In this document: piece after piece, positions 1 to 7,132 of the stretch | Position numbering within the stretch: position 1 is the stretch's first letter | How the letters are laid out: each line of letters opens with the position of its first letter | Source: Bacteroidales bacterium | GTDB taxonomy: Bacteria; Bacteroidota; Bacteroidia; Bacteroidales; Dysgonomonadaceae | Direction of reading: 5' to 3' | Length of the DNA: 13,990 nucleotides | Assembly (NCBI GenBank): GCA_012799155.1 | Contig: JAAZLV010000226.1 | Span: forward strand, 1-13,990 | Notes under the pieces: generated by a model | Databases searched by the model: none | Told to the model about the DNA's origin: nothing | Seen by the model: the letters and a program-made list of their open reading frames with translations, nothing else | Translations under genes and position numbers: made by a program

Positions 1-372
1 GGGGTGCTGGACAGCGAGGGCTATGTCTACATCCGCGGCAGGGACAAGAACATGATCCTGGGACCCTCGGGACAGAACATCTACCCCGAGGAGATCGAGG
101 AGAAGATCAACGCCCTACCCTATGTGAGCGAATCGCTGGCCATAGAGGAGAACAAGAAGATTGTGGCACTGATCGTGCCCGACATGGATGTGATGAAGGA
201 GCATGGCATCGACAGCCATCAGATGGAACATCTCTTTGGGAAGCTGATCGACGAGATCAACGGCAAGCTGCCCAATTACAGTAAGATCGCTTCCTTCCGC
301 CTGCGGGACGAGGAGTTTGAGAAAACACCCAAACGGAGCATCAAGCGGTTCAAGTACCAGCAGAAGAGTTGA
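1..372 (+). CDS. AMP-binding acyl-CoA synthetase, C-terminal part (5' end outside window)
   Basis: This is the C-terminal end of an adenylate-forming enzyme, most like long-chain fatty-acid-CoA ligases, which activate a fatty acid with ATP and transfer it to CoA. The frame is open from base 1, so the gene starts upstream; the GTG at base 4 is an internal valine codon. Visible motifs are the hinge region GRDKNMILGPSGQNIYPEEI, which in this superfamily links the large and small domains, and KTPKRSIKRF near the end, the usual place of the catalytic A10 lysine. About 123 residues are present, matching the mobile C-terminal lid domain. The stop is TGA at 370-372. It converges with carB across a hairpin terminator. 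The family assignment is firm; the acyl chain length cannot be told from this fragment. Confidence 0.9.
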   Translation, partial: GVLDSEGYVYIRGRDKNMILGPSGQNIYPEEIEEKINALPYVSESLAIEENKKIVALIVPDMDVMKEHGIDSHQMEHLFGKLIDEINGKLPNYSKIASFRLRDEEFEKTPKRSIKRFKYQQKS

Positions 373-432
373 TCGTACAACCCCCTTAAACGAACTGACA
401 CTTCATAAAAAGAACTTATACCCCTTATAATG

Positions 433-469
433 AAGAAGTCCGGGTCTTACGCCCGGACTTCTTATTTTT
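433..469 (+). terminator. Intrinsic terminator between convergent genes
   Basis: A perfect 12-bp stem (433-444 pairing with 452-463, GC-rich core GTCCGGG) with a 7-base loop is followed by ATTTTT. It lies 60 bases after the acyl-CoA synthetase stop and ends 9 bases from the carB stop on the other strand. The T-run suits termination of the + strand gene. On the minus strand the same stem is followed by a weaker T/A-rich stretch, so it may act in both directions. Confidence 0.88.
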
Positions 470-478
470 ATGCTGGTC

Positions 479-3400
479 TCAATACTCGTTCCAGCTTCTG
501 ATCTCGATATCCTCCTCACCCATCTTGCAGATGGCGGTGATGAAGGCACTGGCCAGTCGCGAGTTGGTGATCAGCGGGATGTTGTAGTCCACCGCACCGC
601 GGCGGATGATGTATCCGTTTGTCAGCTCCCGGCGCGTCACATCCTTCGGGATATTGATGATCAGGTCGAACCGTTTGTCGGCGATCATCTGGCGGATGTT
701 GTTTTCACCATCTTCATCGGGCCAGTTGACATCGGTGGCGGGGATGCCGTTCTCCTCGAGGAACTTCTGTGTGCCATGGCTGGCGTAGAGCTTGTAACCC
801 TGTTCGCCCAGCAGCTTGCAGGCCTCCAACAGGTCCACCTTCGACTTCACCTCGCCGGAGGAGATGAGGATACCCTTCTCTTTTTGCGGGAAGCGATAGC
901 CCACAGAGAGCATCGACTTGAGGATGGCATCGTGGAAATCCTCGCCGATGCATCCTACCTCGCCGGTGGAGGACATGTCCACACCCAGCACCGGGTCGGT
1001 GTTCTGGAGGCGGGAGAAGGAGAACTGCGACGCCTTCACGCCGATGTAGTCTAGGTCGAACACCGAGCTGTCGGGTTTGCGGAAGGGGGCATCGAGCATG
1101 ATGCGGGTGGCAGTATCAATGAAATTCTGTTTCAGCACCTTCGAGACAAAGGGGAACGAGCGCGATGCACGCAGGTTGCATTCGATCACCTTGATCTCGT
1201 TGTTCTTGGCAAGATACTGGATGTTGAACGGTCCGGAGATGTTGAGTGCCCTTGCGATCTGCTTGGAGATCTTCTTCACGCGGCGCATCGTCTCGAAGTA
1301 GAGCTTCTGTGCGGGGAAGACAAGTGTGGCGTCGCCCGAGTGGACACCGGCAAACTCCACATGCTCGGAGATGGCGTACTCCACCACCTCCCCTTCGCGG
1401 GCCACGGCGTCGAACTCGATCTCCTTGGCGTTCTGCATGAAGGAGGAGACCACTACAGGAAACTCTTTCGATACGTTGGCGGCCAGCTGCAGGAAGGTGT
1501 GCATCTGATCCCTGTCGTAGCAGACGTTCATGGCGGCACCCGACAGCACGTAGGAGGGGCGGATGAGTACGGGGAAGCCTACTTCCTCGACGAAGCTGTC
1601 GATCTCGTCGAAGCTGGTGAGCTCCTTCCAGCGGGGCTGGTCGATGCCCAGCTCGTCGAGCATGGCTGAGAACTTGTGGCGGTTTTCAGCCCGGTCGATG
1701 GAGAGGGGCGAGGTGCCCAGGATGGGTACCTCCTGCCGGTGCAGCTTCATGGCCAGGTTGTTGGGGATCTGTCCCCCCACGGAGACGATGACGCCCTTGG
1801 GTGTTTCGATGTCGATGACGTCGAGCACACGTTCGAAGGTGAGCTCATCGAAGTAGAGCCGGTCGCACATGTCGTAGTCGGTGGAGACCGTCTCCGGGTT
1901 GTAGTTGATCATCACCGACTGGTAGCCGAGCTCACGTGCGGTCTGCACGGCATTCACCGAGCACCAGTCGAACTCCACCGAGGAGCCGATGCGGTAGGCA
2001 CCGGAGCCCAGCACGATCACCGTCTCTCCCTCCTCGCGGTGGGGGGTGTATGCCTTGTCGGAGCCGTAGGTGAAGTAGAGGTAGTTGGTCTTGTCGGGGT
2101 GGTCGGAGGCTACCGTATTGATGCGGCGTACCACCGGCAACACCGCCAGCTGTTTGCGTCGGCTGCGCACACGAATCAGATCCTCCTCCAGATTGCCCTC
2201 GGGATCCTCCACGAAGCGAGCGATCTGGAAGTCGGAGAAGCCGAGTCGCTTGGCTTCTTGCAGCACCTCCGCCGGCAGCGTTTCAATCTTGTTGTAGGTG
2301 GAGAGCACCTTCGAGTAGTTGTGAATGTTCTCCAGCTTCTCCAGGAACCAGCGGTCGATCTTTGTCAGCTCCTCGATCTGAGCCACCGTATATCCTTTTT
2401 CGAAGGCGTCGGCAATGGCGAAGATGCGCATGTCGGTAGGCCGGGCGAGCGACTCTTCCACATTGTCGAAGATCATCTCCCTGTTGCCCACAAAGCCGTG
2501 CATCCCCTGCCCTATCATGCGGAGTCCTTTCTGGATGATCTCCTCGAACGACTGACCAATGGACATGATCTCTCCCACCGACTTCATCGAGGAGCCTATC
2601 TCGTGGCTCACGCCGTAGAACTTGTTGAGGTCCCACCGCGGGATCTTCACGATCATGTAGTCGACGGAGGGTGCCACGTAGGCCGAATTGGGGGTTCCCA
2701 TTTCGCCGATCTGGTCGAGGGAATAGCCTAGTGCCAGCTTGGTGGCCACGAAGGCCAGCGGGTAGCCCGACGCCTTGGAGGCGAGCGCCGAGGAGCGGCT
2801 CAGGCGGGCATTGATTTCGATAATGCGGTAGTCGTTTGTCTCGGCGTTGAAGGCGTACTGGATGTTGCACTCACCCACGATGCCGATGTGGCGTACGGTG
2901 CGGCGTGCGATATCTTCCAGCAGTGCGATCTGCTCCTTTGCCAGTGTGATGATGGGTGCCACCACGATGCTCTCACCGGTGTGGATGCCCAGCGGGTCGA
3001 AGTTTTCCATAGGTACTACCGTGAAACAGTGGTCGTTCTTGTCGCGGATCACCTCGAACTCGATCTCCTTCCACCCCTTCAGGCTCTCCTCCACCAGGAT
3101 CTGGTTGGAGAAGGAGAGGGCGCTCTTGCAGAGTTCCACGAACTCCTCCTCGTTGTTGCAGATGCCCGATCCCTGACCGCCAAGGGCGTAGGCGGAGCGT
3201 ACCATGATGGGGAATCCTATCTCATGCGCCGCACGGAGGGCATCCTCCAGGCTCTCCACAGCGTGCGACAGAGGTGTCTTGACTTCAATCTCGTCCAGCT
3301 TCTTCACGAACAGGTCGCGGTCTTCGGTGATCATGATCGCCTCAACGGTGGTGCCCAGCACCTTCACCCCATGCTTGGCGAGCACGCCGCTCTGGTAGAG

Positions 3401-3697
3401 CTCGGTACCGCAGTTGAGGGCTGTCTGGCCGCCAAAGGCGAGCAGGATGCCGTCGGGCTGCTCCTTCACGATCACCTTCTCCACAAAGTAGGGGGTGATG
3501 GGCAGGAAGTAGACCTTGTCGGCCACCCCCTCCGAGGTCTGTATGGTAGCGATATTGGGATTGATCAGGATGGTTTCGATGCCCTCCTCGCGCATTGCCT
3601 TCAATGCCTGCGAACCGGAGTAGTCAAACTCACCCGCCTGTCCGATCTTCAGGGCTCCCGAGCCCAGTAATACAACTTTCTTGATTGATTGGTCCAT
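479..3697 (-). CDS. carB: Carbamoyl-phosphate synthase large subunit, downstream copy
   Basis: The large subunit makes carbamoyl phosphate from bicarbonate, ammonia (delivered by CarA) and two ATP, in the cytoplasm, for pyrimidine and arginine synthesis. At 1072 aa it is full length (E. coli CarB is 1073). Layout: N-half ATP-grasp unit about 1-400 with R127, R167, H239 and E294/N296/R298; an oligomerisation region about 400-550; C-half ATP-grasp unit about 558-935 with R713 and E839/N841/R843; and an MGS-like allosteric domain about 940-1072. All expected ligands are present in both halves, so it looks catalytically competent. It is a diverged paralogue of the carB immediately upstream, which starts 21 residues earlier. 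The start ATG at 3695-3697 has no clear Shine-Dalgarno, and no promoter box is evident in the 115-bp spacer, so co-transcription with carA and the first carB is likely. The stop is TGA. Confidence 0.97.
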   Translation of the reverse strand: MDQSIKKVVLLGSGALKIGQAGEFDYSGSQALKAMREEGIETILINPNIATIQTSEGVADKVYFLPITPYFVEKVIVKEQPDGILLAFGGQTALNCGTELYQSGVLAKHGVKVLGTTVEAIMITEDRDLFVKKLDEIEVKTPLSHAVESLEDALRAAHEIGFPIMVRSAYALGGQGSGICNNEEEFVELCKSALSFSNQILVEESLKGWKEIEFEVIRDKNDHCFTVVPMENFDPLGIHTGESIVVAPIITLAKEQIALLEDIARRTVRHIGIVGECNIQYAFNAETNDYRIIEINARLSRSSALASKASGYPLAFVATKLALGYSLDQIGEMGTPNSAYVAPSVDYMIVKIPRWDLNKFYGVSHEIGSSMKSVGEIMSIGQSFEEIIQKGLRMIGQGMHGFVGNREMIFDNVEESLARPTDMRIFAIADAFEKGYTVAQIEELTKIDRWFLEKLENIHNYSKVLSTYNKIETLPAEVLQEAKRLGFSDFQIARFVEDPEGNLEEDLIRVRSRRKQLAVLPVVRRINTVASDHPDKTNYLYFTYGSDKAYTPHREEGETVIVLGSGAYRIGSSVEFDWCSVNAVQTARELGYQSVMINYNPETVSTDYDMCDRLYFDELTFERVLDVIDIETPKGVIVSVGGQIPNNLAMKLHRQEVPILGTSPLSIDRAENRHKFSAMLDELGIDQPRWKELTSFDEIDSFVEEVGFPVLIRPSYVLSGAAMNVCYDRDQMHTFLQLAANVSKEFPVVVSSFMQNAKEIEFDAVAREGEVVEYAISEHVEFAGVHSGDATLVFPAQKLYFETMRRVKKISKQIARALNISGPFNIQYLAKNNEIKVIECNLRASRSFPFVSKVLKQNFIDTATRIMLDAPFRKPDSSVFDLDYIGVKASQFSFSRLQNTDPVLGVDMSSTGEVGCIGEDFHDAILKSMLSVGYRFPQKEKGILISSGEVKSKVDLLEACKLLGEQGYKLYASHGTQKFLEENGIPATDVNWPDEDGENNIRQMIADKRFDLIINIPKDVTRRELTNGYIIRRGAVDYNIPLITNSRLASAFITAICKMGEEDIEIRSWNEY

Positions 3698-3753
3698 TCT
3701 TAAACTGTTTCTTTGCTTTATTATTTTTTTCTATCTTCTTTCCTTTGTTCAAC

Positions 3754-3817
3754 TAACAGCTTACAGCTTACAGCCAACAGCTAACAGCTAAAAGCTAACA
3801 GCTTACAGCTAACTAGC
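3754..3817. repeat. Tandem heptamer array (TWACAGC) between the two carB genes
   Basis: Eight contiguous 7-bp units run from 3754 to 3809: TAACAGC, TTACAGC, TTACAGC, CAACAGC, TAACAGC, TAAAAGC, TAACAGC, TTACAGC. A ninth 8-bp variant, TAACTAGC, follows at 3810-3817. The unit is not a multiple of 3 and each junction creates AGCT. The array directly abuts and partly enters the 3' end of the upstream carB: the ninth unit contains its TAG stop (3813-3815) and most of its last serine codon. The remainder of the spacer (3698-3753) is T-rich on the + strand and holds nothing I recognise. Confidence 0.9.
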
Positions 3818-6800
3818 TATACTCCCCCCAGTGGCTGATGCCGATTTCATCTACCGTGATGCGGCAGAAGGCCTTGATGAAGGCACTGGCCAGTCGCGCG
3901 TTGGTGATGAGCGGGATGTTGTAGTCGATGGCGCCGCGGCGGATGCGGTAGCCGTTTGTCAGCTCCCGCTCGGTAAGGTTCTTCGGGATGTTGATCACCA
4001 GGTCGAACCGCTTCTCCGCGATCATGTCGTTCACCTTCAGCGCTGCTTCCTCATCGTCGGGCCAGGCCACATAGGTGCTCTCCACGCCATTCTCAGCAAG
4101 GAACCGCTGTGTGCCGCCCGTGGCGAAGAGGTTGTATCCCTTTTGCTGCAGGAGGCGGCAGGCATCGAGCAGGTCCACCTTCGAACGGCTTCCACCGGAG
4201 GAGACCATGATGTTCTTTTTGGGTATGCGGTAGCCGACAGCCAGCATGGCGGTGAGCAACGCATCGTCGAAATGGGTGCCGATAGCCCCCACCTCTCCGG
4301 TTGAGGCCATATCCACTCCCAGCACGGGGTCTGCCTTCTGCAGGCGGGTGAAGGAGAACTGGGAGGCTTTGATTCCCACGTAGTCGAGGTCGAAGGCGGA
4401 CTTCTCGGGTTGCTCTACGGGGATCTCGAGCATCACTTTCGTAGCAAGCTCTATAAAGTTTATTTTCAATATCTTCGATACGAACGGGAACGATCTTGAC
4501 GCTCTCAGGTTGCACTCGATCACCTTGATGTCGTTCTCCTTTGCCAGGAACTGGATGTTGAAAGGTCCCGAGATGTTGAGTGCCCTCGCAATCTCACGGG
4601 TGATCTGTTTGATGCGCCGGATGGTCTGCACATAGATCTTCTGCGCCGGGAAGAGGATGGTGGCATCGCCGGAGTGGACACCCGCGAACTCCACGTGCTC
4701 GGAGATGGCGTAGACCACCAGCTCTCCATTTTGCGCCACGGCATCCATCTCGATCTCCTTGGCCTCCTCCACGAATTCGGAGACCACTACAGGATATTTG
4801 GCCGACACCTCGGTGGCCAGCGTCAGGAAGCGCTCCAGCTCATCCCTGTTGGAGCAGACGTTCATCGCCGCCCCGGAGAGCACGTAGGAGGGGCGTACCA
4901 GCAGGGGGAAGCCCACCTCATCCACGAAGCGGTGTATCTGGTCGAGCGTGGTGAGCTCCTGCCAGCGGGGCTGGTCGATGCCCAGCCGGTCGAGCATGGA
5001 GGAAAACTTGTGGCGGTCTTCGGCGTTGTCGATGCTCCTGGCGGAGGTGCCCAGCAGCCTCACGCCCGCGTCGTCGAGCTTCACCGCCAGGTTGTTGGGG
5101 ATCTGCCCTCCCACCGAGACGATGACCCCGTGGGGGTTCTCCAGCTCGATGATGTCCATCACCCGCTCGTAGGAGAGCTCGTCGAAGTAGAGCCGGTCGC
5201 ACATGTCGTAGTCGGTGGAGACGGTCTCCGGGTTGTAGTTGATCATCACCGAGCGGTAGCCCTCGCTGCGCACGGTGTTGAGGGCGTTCACCGAACACCA
5301 GTCGAACTCCACAGAGGAGCCGATGCGGTAGGCACCCGACCCCAGCACGATCACCGAGCGGTGGTCGCCCAGGTAGTGCACATCGTTCTCGGTGCCGTTG
5401 TAGGTGAGGTAGAGGTAGTTGGTCTGCGCGGGGTACTCGGCCGCGAGGGTATCGATCTGCTTGACCACGGGCAGCAGCCCGCGCTTTTTACGGTAGCTGC
5501 GGATAGTGATAGGTGCCTCGTCGCTGACCTGCTCTTTCCAAAGTGCACGTGCCACCTGGTAGTCGGAGAAGCCCTGTTGCTTGGCAAGTTGCAGCAGCTC
5601 GTCGAACCCGTTGTTTTGTGCCGCGCTGAAGTCGATCGCTTCCGGCTGGTATGCTTCCAGCGTTTCCGCCGTTTGTACAATGCGATGGAGCTTGCGCAGG
5701 AACCACTTGTCGATTTTTGTCAGTGCATGGATCTCATCTACGGTATATCCCTTGCGGAAGGCTTTGCTGATGACGAAGATGCGCTGGTCGGTGGGTTCGT
5801 GTAACGCCTTGTCGATGTCGTCGATCTTCAGCTCCTTGTTCTCCACGAAGCCGTGCATGCCCAGACCTATCATGCGAAGCCCTTTCTGAATGGCTTCCTC
5901 GAAGGTGCGACCGATGGCCATGATCTCGCCCACCGATTTCATGGAGGAGCCGATCTCCTTGGAGACGCCGCTGAACTTGCCCAAGTCCCAGCGGGGGATC
6001 TTGACCACGATGTAGTCTAGTGCCGGCTCGAAGAAGGCGCTGGTGGAGCGGGTGACCGAGTTCTTCAGGTCGAACAGTCCGTAGCCGAGTCCCAGCTTGG
6101 CTGCCACGAACGCCAGCGGGTAGCCTGTAGCCTTGGAGGCGAGTGCCGAGGAGCGGCTCAGACGGGCGTTCACCTCTATCACGCGGTAGTCCTCCGACTC
6201 GGGGTCGAAGGCGTACTGTACGTTGCATTCGCCCACGATGCCGATATGGCGGATGATGCGGATGGCGAGCTCCCGCAGCTTGTGGTACTCGCTGTTGGTG
6301 AGGGTCTGCGAGGGGGCGACCACGATGCTCTCGCCGGTATGGATGCCGAGCGGGTCGAAGTTCTCCATGTTGCAGACGGTGATGCAGTTGTCGTAACGGT
6401 CGCGCACCACCTCATACTCGATCTCTTTCCACCCTTTGAGCGACTTCTCGATGAGGAGCTGGTCGGAGTAGTTGAATGCCTTGGTGGCGAGGGCGTGCAA
6501 CTCCTCCTCGTTGTTGCAGAAGCCGGAGCCCAGTCCCCCGAGAGCGTAGGCGGCGCGTACAATGACGGGGTAGTCGAGTGTGCGGGCAGCTGTCAGCGCC
6601 TCCTCCATAGTGGCGGCGGCAAAGCTCTTGATGCTCTTCACCCCTATCTGGTCCAGCTTCTTCACGAAGAGGTCGCGGTCTTCAGTGTCCATGATTGCCT
6701 GTACCGGTGTGCCCAGCACGGCTACGTTGTACTTTTCAAAGACACCCGTCTTGTATAGCTCCACGCCGCAGTTGAGGGCTGTCTGGCCACCGAAGGCAAG

Positions 6801-7118
6801 CAGGATGCCATCGGGTCGCTCGCGGGCGATCACCTTCTCTACGAAGAGGGGTGTCACCGGCAGGAAGTAGATCTTGTCGGCAGATCCTTCGGAGGTCTGC
6901 ACCGTGGCGATGTTGGGGTTGATGAGGATGGTCTCTACACCCTCCTCGCGCAATGCCTTGAGTGCCTGCGAACCGGAGTAATCGAACTCGCCCGCCTCAC
7001 CGATCTTGAGGGCCCCCGAGCCGAGGATCAACGCTTTCTTCACATGCATGCGACCGGCAGGTGCCGACTCGTTGGGGGAAATGGTTGTATTGTGATGGGA
7101 TTCTATGTTGTTGTTCAT
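3813..7118 (-). CDS. carB: Carbamoyl-phosphate synthase large subunit, upstream copy next to carA
   Basis: A second full-length CarB (1101 aa) with the same role: ammonia plus bicarbonate plus 2 ATP to carbamoyl phosphate. Both ATP-grasp halves keep their signature residues (VRAAYALGGLGSGF, EVNARLSRSSALASK, VRPSYVLSGAAMNV, VIECNLRASRSFPF), and the allosteric domain occupies about the last 130 residues. Relative to the other copy it has 21 extra N-terminal residues, rich in Asn, His and Ser. A methionine at residue 24 would give a shorter start, but the upstream ATG has an AGGAGG box 6 bases away and the internal one has none, so I keep the longer form. It starts 14 bp after the carA stop, so it is the closest operon partner of CarA. 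Its C-terminus ends WGEYS with a TAG stop, while the paralogue ends WNEY with TGA; the extra Ser and the stop lie in the heptamer array. Confidence 0.97.
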   Translation of the reverse strand: MNNNIESHHNTTISPNESAPAGRMHVKKALILGSGALKIGEAGEFDYSGSQALKALREEGVETILINPNIATVQTSEGSADKIYFLPVTPLFVEKVIARERPDGILLAFGGQTALNCGVELYKTGVFEKYNVAVLGTPVQAIMDTEDRDLFVKKLDQIGVKSIKSFAAATMEEALTAARTLDYPVIVRAAYALGGLGSGFCNNEEELHALATKAFNYSDQLLIEKSLKGWKEIEYEVVRDRYDNCITVCNMENFDPLGIHTGESIVVAPSQTLTNSEYHKLRELAIRIIRHIGIVGECNVQYAFDPESEDYRVIEVNARLSRSSALASKATGYPLAFVAAKLGLGYGLFDLKNSVTRSTSAFFEPALDYIVVKIPRWDLGKFSGVSKEIGSSMKSVGEIMAIGRTFEEAIQKGLRMIGLGMHGFVENKELKIDDIDKALHEPTDQRIFVISKAFRKGYTVDEIHALTKIDKWFLRKLHRIVQTAETLEAYQPEAIDFSAAQNNGFDELLQLAKQQGFSDYQVARALWKEQVSDEAPITIRSYRKKRGLLPVVKQIDTLAAEYPAQTNYLYLTYNGTENDVHYLGDHRSVIVLGSGAYRIGSSVEFDWCSVNALNTVRSEGYRSVMINYNPETVSTDYDMCDRLYFDELSYERVMDIIELENPHGVIVSVGGQIPNNLAVKLDDAGVRLLGTSARSIDNAEDRHKFSSMLDRLGIDQPRWQELTTLDQIHRFVDEVGFPLLVRPSYVLSGAAMNVCSNRDELERFLTLATEVSAKYPVVVSEFVEEAKEIEMDAVAQNGELVVYAISEHVEFAGVHSGDATILFPAQKIYVQTIRRIKQITREIARALNISGPFNIQFLAKENDIKVIECNLRASRSFPFVSKILKINFIELATKVMLEIPVEQPEKSAFDLDYVGIKASQFSFTRLQKADPVLGVDMASTGEVGAIGTHFDDALLTAMLAVGYRIPKKNIMVSSGGSRSKVDLLDACRLLQQKGYNLFATGGTQRFLAENGVESTYVAWPDDEEAALKVNDMIAEKRFDLVINIPKNLTERELTNGYRIRRGAIDYNIPLITNARLASAFIKAFCRITVDEIGISHWGEYS

Positions 7119-7124
7119 CTTATT

Positions 7125-7130
7125 CCTCCT
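7125..7130 (-). promoter_or_regulatory. Strong Shine-Dalgarno before the upstream carB
   Basis: AGGAGG on the minus strand lies 6 bases before the ATG at 7116-7118, inside the 14-bp carA-carB gap. A perfect box is uncommon in Bacteroidetes, where initiation usually relies little on Shine-Dalgarno pairing. It decides the start in favour of the long N-terminus and suggests efficient translation of this subunit right after CarA. Confidence 0.8.
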
Positions 7131-7132
7131 GT

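Noticed and set aside
4..6. GTG at base 4 as a start codon for the first gene
   Set aside because: The frame is open to base 1 and the sequence begins inside a known enzyme domain, so this is an internal valine codon.
1676..2731. Long open frame (351 codons) on the + strand opposite the downstream carB
   Set aside because: It mirrors a GC-rich gene with biased third positions; the product is dominated by Val, His, Gly and Asp with no domain pattern, and the opposite strand encodes a clear CarB.
2888..3670. 260-codon + strand frame opposite the N-terminal half of the downstream carB
   Set aside because: Antisense shadow without start context, motif or independent composition.
3754..3809. Heptamer array considered as a CRISPR or origin iterons
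   Set aside because: Units are 7 bp with no spacers, far too short for CRISPR, and there is no replication gene or DnaA-box cluster nearby.
4674..5804. Long open frame (376 codons) on the + strand opposite the upstream carB
   Set aside because: Same cause: it sits antisense to the equivalent part of the paralogue and reads as the same kind of His/Val-rich mirror. Two mirrored frames in homologous positions reflect codon bias, not a gene.
7047..7049. Internal ATG (Met24) as the start of the upstream carB
   Set aside because: It has no Shine-Dalgarno, while the upstream ATG has a perfect AGGAGG at good spacing.
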